Positions 61,101-64,000 of a stretch of DNA of 64,000 nucleotides are shown one piece after another; position 1 is the first letter of the stretch; each line of letters starts with the position of its first letter. The position numbers and the translations under genes were made by a program. The notes beneath the pieces are model-generated. The model ran no database searches, was not told where the DNA came from, and worked only from the letters and a program-made list of their open reading frames with translations. This stretch comes from Bolinopsis microptera (Eukaryota > Ctenophora > Tentaculata > Lobata > Bolinopsidae): positions 496,001-560,000 of the forward strand of contig NC_087083.1 of NCBI RefSeq assembly GCF_026151205.1, read 5' to 3'.

Positions 61101-61418
61101 CCCCCCCCCCCCCCCCCCCCCAATTAACTGAATCCAACTCACCTTGATAGCAGTCTCCACATCCCCCCCCCCCCCCCCCCCAATTAACTGAATCCAACTC
61201 ACCTTGATAGCAGTCTCCACATCCCCCCCCCCCCCCCCCCCCCCAATTAACTGAATCCATCTCACCTTGATAGCAGTCTCCACATCAAAGTTCAGTTCCC
61301 CCTCACTTCTAATAAACTGCTCTAACTTTTGCACATTCTTTAGTTTAGTGTAACAGTTTAGTAGCAGGGTTGTGTGATCTTGGTTCGCTACGTTTGCTTC
61401 GTGTAGTGCTTCTAGGTA
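37117..61418 (-). CDS. VPS11: VPS11, HOPS/CORVET core subunit, C-terminal 587 aa (15 exons); 5' part off the window
   Basis: Scaffold and RING-finger subunit of the HOPS and CORVET tethers for endosome-lysosome fusion. Exons from upstream: 61266-61418, 60485-60552, 60104-60218, 59662-59768, 58798-58862, 58227-58332, 57859-57981, 57497-57562, 54500-54593, 53980-54117, 53611-53742, 39023-39115, 38389-38473, 37456-37667 and 37117-37323; every phase agrees. Family landmarks are DHTTLLLNCYTKLK, FDVETAIK, SLWVQALRYFAVREDEESRE, and the C3H2C3 RING KCTQC...CKHSWHQQC...CPIC. The RING is split between CKHSWHQQ and CFEELADLEE by a 14.5-kb intron containing two plus-strand GPCR genes. PFTAVADFFAKGVYNK matches the usual C-terminus. 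A novel tail follows: a PGL run, then five NPF motifs (DNPFA, NNPFA, QNPFA, NNPFA, DNPFG). The N-terminal beta-propeller half lies beyond 64,000. Confidence 0.94.
37540..37592 (-). repeat. 12-bp coding repeat (PGL run) in VPS11
   Basis: Four to five CCTGGTAAC-type units encode PGLPGLPGLPGLPGL, the start of the tail added after the conserved VPS11 C-terminus. Confidence 0.85.
37820..38310. repeat. 31-bp palindrome-rich minisatellite in a VPS11 intron
   Basis: About 14 copies. Each unit joins ACTGTATATACAGT (or ACTGTATACACAGT), ACACGTGCAC and ATGACA. The unit combines two palindromes, and the array starts about 80 bp after the donor of exon 38389-38473. All three minus-strand frames stay open over it. 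Confidence 0.95.
38583..38785. repeat. 22-bp minisatellite with CACGTG in each unit
   Basis: Nine copies of AGATTAGCCACGGTCACGTGTC. It lies in the VPS11 intron upstream (transcript sense) of exon 38389-38473. Confidence 0.93.
39410..39500 (-). other. tRNA-like segment, probably a SINE relic
   Basis: The minus strand carries a B-box-like AAGTTCAAATCCCAG preceded by a possible anticodon arm (CTAGATTTTTAGCC) and GGGCAGTCGACTTGCCC. The cloverleaf is incomplete, so this looks like a decayed tRNA-derived repeat. Confidence 0.35.
40255..40316 (+). repeat. Left member of an inverted pair flanking the LDLa-GPCR gene
   Basis: TTATAATTC, GTCTGT repeats and GACCGCCCACGTGCAA. The exact 16-bp end recurs inverted at 46341-46356, and a diverged direct copy lies at 49,035-49,085. 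Confidence 0.7.
40329..40445. mobile_element. Partial GTTCACATA-family foldback copy
   Basis: Two long G tracts surround the conserved core CCGAATGATTACGCTAGTG and CAATAGCTATGTGTAAAACTG, but both outer ends are missing. Confidence 0.75.
40511..46236 (+). CDS. LDLa-repeat G-protein-coupled receptor with PSDHS-repeat tail, frameshifted
   Basis: Exons are 40511-40604, 41678-41865 and 42121-46236. Exon 1 encodes a signal peptide ending LLQLIILTPAVTVAS. The ectodomain is cysteine-rich with LDL-receptor class A modules: CHKHQLCDGVEDCGDGSDED, LPELCDGLETCG, VCDLVDNCGDSSDELNC and KCDGTANCEDWSDEC. A seven-helix region follows at about 43,880-44,950: TM1 near AFGIGFLATVFNLVVVI, TM3 end LAILSISRVCG (in place of DRY), TM6 VCWIPFVIVSIL with the CWxP motif, and TM7 NSVINPFIYS. 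This is a class A receptor of the LDLa-bearing type; the ligand is unknown. Frame 1 ends at TGA 42660-42662 and the other frame continues, so a single-base shift lies at about 42,600-42,670. From 45,013 the C-tail is about 400 residues of PSDHS-like repeats to the stop. It is nested in the VPS11 RING intron. AATAAA at 46580. Confidence 0.85.
40622..41000. mobile_element. Truncated CAGGGTGGGCC MITE in GPCR intron 1
   Basis: The left end TACAGGGTGGGCCAAAAGTC is followed by internal family segments in rearranged order (TCACTGAGTGCCCAATTGAA, TTTGGATAGTCGGATCGAGC). No right end was found. Confidence 0.7.
41875..42002. repeat. (TTTAA)n microsatellite in GPCR intron 2
   Basis: About 25 pentanucleotide units with TTTTA variants, filling half of the short intron 41866-42120. 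Confidence 0.95.
45130..46230 (+). repeat. 15-bp coding minisatellite (CCTTCTGATCACTCT)
   Basis: More than 70 units encode P-S-D-x-S/F with x mostly His or Pro. It forms the cytoplasmic tail of the LDLa-GPCR. Because the unit is a multiple of three, long frames are open on both strands; only the plus frame continues a real protein. Confidence 0.95.
46341..46390 (-). repeat. Right member of the inverted pair flanking the LDLa-GPCR gene
   Basis: TTGCACGTGGGCGGTC is the exact reverse complement of the end at 40300-40315. The continuation (ATACAAACAGAGAG...GAATTATAA) matches the GTCTGT/TATAATTC part of the left member. Confidence 0.7.
50384..50550. mobile_element. Foldback element, GTTCACATA family
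   Basis: Ends GGGGTCGTTCACATATTACG and, diverged, GTAACAACGGTCCC. The two G-rich tracts and central CACAATAGCTATGTGTAAAA are in the opposite orientation to 8845-9012. Confidence 0.83.
51568..52692 (+). CDS. Class A G-protein-coupled receptor, intronless coding region, 374 aa
   Basis: I place the start at ATG 51568 (MNTSDVII); the open frame begins earlier only through a non-ATG codon, and TTGTCTCACAG|GAACC just before it could be the acceptor of a 5' UTR intron. N-terminal sequon NTS. TM1 contains GIPGNIFGLFYF, TM3 ends VLLLSVSRTIAIVKPFY (SRT where DRY is usual), TM6 has LFLVCNLPLFINML and TM7 NAALNPVLYFWR (NPxxY type). Cysteines before TM3 (LFCALWE) and in extracellular loop 2 (GAYCYYN) would form the conserved disulfide. 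It resembles orphan rhodopsin-family receptors; the ligand is unknown. The gene is nested in the VPS11 RING intron, opposite strand, about 920 bp from exon 53611-53742. A candidate AATAAA lies at 53002. Confidence 0.92.
   Translation: MNTSDVIIRALPPRSDLYNPHIKSYPDYPGMATPFTPLDFSLGSLLFLCALVGIPGNIFGLFYFTFKTRRDRVTLLYIVICGVDTMTSFSHLPVAIALFRGRKPGVFNNHLFCALWESLYTILQKTSIFLVLLLSVSRTIAIVKPFYKIRIITVMCSLLAYVFILILIPVVQYVVIPLRGEFKYSWDGAYCYYNFEMKFEHAVNLVMVGLPPILTFISFLVSIIRLTADRKKVGPGAKAKETQKWKYRASVTIVLFTTLFLVCNLPLFINMLHNMTTRFFGVDYPGVYFGTRFMYWYSWHVAKMESVVVNAALNPVLYFWRMNKFRVWCVDVVICRGLRKEEEGNKPGFTQVQSSTVFMPEKVELEKVLENVES
52693..53358. other. GPCR 3' flank inside the VPS11 intron
   Basis: Probable 3' UTR to about 53,020, then AT-rich DNA with no supported gene. 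Confidence 0.5.
53365..53625 (-). repeat. Poly-C blocks with three extra copies of a VPS11 donor
   Basis: The authentic exon end is at 53611 (minus strand GGCATCAGCAG|GTATGTGTT). Three more copies of the exon end plus donor lie downstream in the intron at about 53,449, 53,513 and 53,558, each separated by G homopolymers (minus strand). The first and last bracket a GGCCCCACCCCCTTTA spacer. Confidence 0.9.
54660..54725 (-). repeat. Extra copy of the 5' edge of VPS11 exon 54500-54593
   Basis: TCCTCGTCCTCCCGAACTGC plus the acceptor GTCCAG|GTATTTTGCAG is repeated about 117 bp upstream (transcript sense) of the real acceptor. The copy directly borders the CR1-like insertion. Confidence 0.85.
54780..57257 (+). 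mobile_element. CR1-like LINE, 5'-truncated, near-complete reverse transcriptase
   Basis: Open frame 54885-56987 (700 codons), with coding sequence continuing upstream as VITFRNVKEIDKNCFADNLA, separated from earlier codons by a 1-nt deletion in an A run near 54,811. RT motifs are NLKNYRPISNLSFVGKLIE, LLLDLSAAFDTVDH (A), GVPQGSVLGPVLFNIYI (B) and GYADDHQLY (C, YADD). The C-terminus HWLKVKERIEFKLCLLIFK and PVYLCDLVTF is typical of CR1/L2-group elements. The endonuclease is almost wholly missing. The 3' end is a short ATT microsatellite (57,239-57,257). It lies antisense to VPS11 in the intron between exons 57497-57562 and 54500-54593. The long intact RT frame suggests fairly recent insertion. 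Confidence 0.92.
57258..57366. mobile_element. Right-end fragment of the CAGGGTGGGCC MITE family
   Basis: Contains CCTCGAACAGGTG, GGGCACTCAGTGACTGA and CCAACGTGTGTGTACTGACTTTTG, all in family order. The GGGCCCACC end has decayed. Confidence 0.6.
58375..58615. mobile_element. Possible pogo/Tigger-like relic
   Basis: CAGTGAAATGTCACTCACCGGACCAG with repeated CGGACCA motifs recalls pogo-type ends. No matching inverted end is clear. A related CAGTCACCC segment lies at 54,660. Confidence 0.35.
59041..59747 (-). repeat. 124-bp array: five extra partial copies of VPS11 exon 59662-59768
   Basis: Each unit carries, on the minus strand, a possible acceptor TAGTACAG, then 62 nt of the exon (CTGTGTGGGGAGACTGAGG to TTTGTTAACAG) and the real donor GTGAGG, followed by a GGTTAAA-rich spacer. 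The authentic full exon is the rightmost copy. Copy positions (GTTAAC start) are 59046, 59170, 59292, 59416, 59540 and 59664. Confidence 0.95.
60566..60720. repeat. 17-bp minisatellite upstream of a VPS11 exon
   Basis: Nine units of CAATATTACATTACTTA. On the minus strand each holds TTGTAAGTAATG, a good donor-like GTAAGT. It sits beside the acceptor of exon 60485-60552. Confidence 0.92.
61062..61290 (-). repeat. Three extra in-frame copies of a VPS11 exon end and donor
   Basis: Minus strand units read GATGTGGAGACTGCTATCAAG|GTGAGTTGG, separated by G homopolymers. The authentic donor (exon edge 61266) is GTGAGATGG. Extra exon edges fall at 61203, 61143 and 61080, spacings 63, 60 and 63 nt, so the frame stays open across all copies. 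Confidence 0.95.
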
Positions 61419-61630
61419 CTGGAGGAAGTAACTTTTGTTAATTAATAACTTTAATTTATTAATTAATTGTAATTTTGTCGAAAATTCGATTGGTCATAAT
61501 CGGATCTGCAGTCTGCACTAACATCATATAACAAGTTTTCATTAATAAGAACTTTTAACTGCGAGAAAAGCACCAAATGAGACGCCAGACCCAACTTTAT
61601 CAAACTAAAGGTATCTAACTTATTTACAAC

Positions 61631-64000
61631 TAAATGAGTGAGGTTATGTAGAAATTAATAAGAGATGGTGTACCTGTAGCTGTGTGAGGTTATGTAGAAA
61701 TTAATAAGAGATGGTGTACCTGTGTGAGGTTATGTAGAAATTAATAAGAGATAGTGTACCTGTGTGAGGTTATGTAGAAATTAATAAGAGATAGTGTACC
61801 TGTGTGAGGTTATGTAGAAATTAATAAGAGATAGTGTACCTGTGTGAGGTTATGTAGAAATTAATAAGAGATGGTATACCTGAATTAGGTTATGTAGAAA
61901 TTAATAAGAGATGGTGTACCTGAATTAGGTTATGTAGAAATTAATAAGAGATGGTGTACCTGAATTAGGTTATGTAGAAATTAATAAGAGATGGTCTACC
62001 TGAATTAGGTTATGTAGAAATTAATAAGAGATGGTGTACCTGAATTAGGTTATGTAGAAATTAATAAGAGATGGTCTACCTGAATTAGGTTATGTAGAAA
62101 TTAATAAGAGATGGTGTACCTGAATTAGGTTATGTAGAAATTAATAAGAGATGGTCTACCTGAATTAGGTTATGTAGAAATTAATAAGAGATGGTCTACC
62201 TGAATTAGGTTATGTAGAAATTAATAAGAGATGGTGTACCTGAATTAGGTTATGTAGAAATTAATAAGAGATGGTGTACCTGAGGTGAGTATGTAGAAAT
62301 TAATAAGAGATGGTCTACCTGAATTAGGTTATGTAGAAATTAATAAGAGATGGTGTACCTGAGGTGAGTATGTAGAAATTAATAAGAGATGGTCTACCTG
62401 AATTAGGTTATGTAGAAATTAATAAGAGATGGTCTACCTGAATTAGGTTATGTAGAAATTAATAAGAGATGGTGTACCTGAATTATGTTATGTAGAAATT
62501 AATAAGAGATGGTGTACCTGAATTAGGTTATGTAGAAATTAATAAGAGATGGTCTACCTGAATTAGGTTATGTAGAAATTAATAAGAGATGGTCTACCTG
62601 AGGTGAGTATGTAGAGATTAATAAGAGATGGTCTACCTGAATTAGGTTATGTAGAAATTAATAAGAGATGGTGTACCTGAATTAGGTTATGTAGAAATTA
62701 ATAAGAGATGGTGTACCTGAATTATGTTATGTAGAAATTAATAAGAGATGGTGTACCTGAATTAGGTTATGTAGAAATTAATAAGAGATGGTCTACCTGA
62801 ATTAGGTTATGTAGAAATTAATAAGAGATGGTATCCCTGAGGTGAGTATGTAGAGATTAATAAGAGATGGTCTACCTGAATTAGGTTATGTAGAAATTAA
62901 TAAGAGATGGTCTACCTGAATTAGGTTATGTAGAAATTAATAAGAGATGGTATCCCTGAGGTGAGTATGTAGAGATTAATAAGAGATGGTCTACCTGAAT
63001 TAGGTTATGTAGAAATTAATAAGAGATGGTCTACCTGAATTAGGTTATGTAGAAATTAATAAGAGATGGTCTACCTGAATTAGGTTATGTAGAAATTAAT
63101 AAGAGATGGTGTACCTGAGGTGAGTATGTAGAAATTAATAAGAGATGGTATCCCTGAGGTGAGTATGTAGAAATTAATAAGAGATGGTCTACCTGAATTA
63201 GGTTATGTAGAAATTAATAAGAGATGGTCTACCTGAATTAGGTTATGTAGAAATTAATAAGAGATGGTGTACCTGAGGTGAGTATGTAGAGATTAATAAG
63301 AGATGGTCTACCTGAATTAGGTTATGTAGAAATTAATAAGAGATGGTCTACCTGAATTAGGTTATGTAGAAATTAATAAGAGATGGTGTACCTGAATTAG
63401 GTTATGTAGAAATTAATAAGAGATGGTATCCCTGAGGTGAGTATGTAGAGATTAATAAGAGATGGTCTACCTGAATTAGGTTATGTAGAAATTAATAAGA
63501 GATGGTCTACCTGAATTAGGTTATGTAGAAATTAATAAGAGATGGTCTACCTGAATTAGGTTATGTAGAAATTAATAAGAGATGGTGTACCTGAGGTGAG
63601 TATGTAGAAATTAATAAGAGATGGTGTACCTGAGGTGAGTATGTAGAAATTAATAAGAGATGGTGTACCTGAATTAGGTTATGTAGAAATTAATAAGAGA
63701 TGGTCTACCTGAATTAGGTTATGTAGAAATTAATAAGAGATGGTCTACCTGAATTAGGTTATGTAGAAATTAATAAGAGATGGTCTACCTGAATTAGGTT
63801 ATGTAGAAATTAATAAGAGATGGTCTACCTGAATTAGGTTATGTAGAAATTAATAAGAGATGGTCTACCTGAATTAGGTTATGTAGAAATTAATAAGAGA
63901 TGGTCTACCTGAATTAGGTTATGTAGAAATTAATAAGAGATGGTGTACCTGAGGTGAGTATGTAGAAATTAATAAGAGATGGTCTACCTGAATTAGGTTA
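61631..64000 (-). repeat. 40-bp array of a VPS11 exon end, about 58 copies, running off the window
   Basis: Minus strand unit: TAATTTCTACATAACCTAATTCAG|GTAGACC. The first units near 61,690 retain CATAACCTCACACAG, coding HNLTQ, the expected residues just before YLEALHEANVAN of the next exon. The array therefore derives from the 3' end of the preceding VPS11 exon, whose body lies beyond the window. Variants of 39 bp (GAGGTGAG) are interspersed. Confidence 0.95.

Overview
The window is animal nuclear DNA. Genes are split by GT-AG introns, intergenic DNA is AT-rich, and tandem repeats, short inverted-repeat elements and LINE fragments are abundant. Housekeeping genes identify the lineage only as metazoan. 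The LDLa-containing and intronless GPCRs, the Penelope-like element and the CR1-like and RLE-type LINEs would suit a marine invertebrate, perhaps a cnidarian, but I cannot settle this from the sequence.

Three conserved genes run on the minus strand. VPS11 (HOPS/CORVET core subunit) enters across the right edge and ends at 37,117. CSTF3 (CstF-77, mRNA 3'-end cleavage) spans 35,055-17,375 with 18 coding exons and 718 aa. NOP53 (ribosome biogenesis) spans 16,712-4,846 with 9 exons and 409 aa. I rebuilt all three exon by exon with consistent splice phases. On the plus strand, a calmodulin-like EF-hand gene (1,572-3,144) converges on NOP53. Three further plus-strand genes are nested in introns: a secreted 310-aa protein of unknown function in a NOP53 intron, and two GPCRs (an LDLa-repeat receptor with a very long PSDHS-repeat tail, and a compact class A receptor) in the 14.5-kb VPS11 intron that splits the RING-finger codons.

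Mobile DNA fills the introns. It includes an APE-type LINE fragment at 18-20 kb, a Penelope-like C-terminus at 25.6-26.7 kb, an RLE-type LINE C-terminus at 27.7-29.6 kb, a CR1-like LINE at 54.8-57.3 kb, a tRNA-derived SINE, and several families of short inverted-repeat elements. Two of these elements have exact 8-bp target duplications.

The most striking pattern is that many tandem arrays are copies of exon edges of the host genes, each carrying a splice site or start codon. Examples are a NOP53 acceptor (7.4-7.65 kb), the CSTF3 start-codon segment (26 extra copies of 49 bp, 35.1-36.3 kb), VPS11 donors (53.4, 61.1 and 61.6-64 kb), a VPS11 partial exon (five extra 124-bp copies at 59 kb) and a VPS11 acceptor (54.7 kb). 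Most copies contain AG|GT. This fits the tandem-duplication (AGGT) model of intron growth and could create alternative or recursive splice sites. A second notable point is that VPS11 ends in a Pro-Gly-Leu run followed by five NPF motifs, an EH-domain-binding signature that I do not know from VPS11 in other animals.

Single-base frameshifts interrupt the EF-hand gene, the LDLa-GPCR and the LINEs. They may be natural lesions or long-read indel errors.
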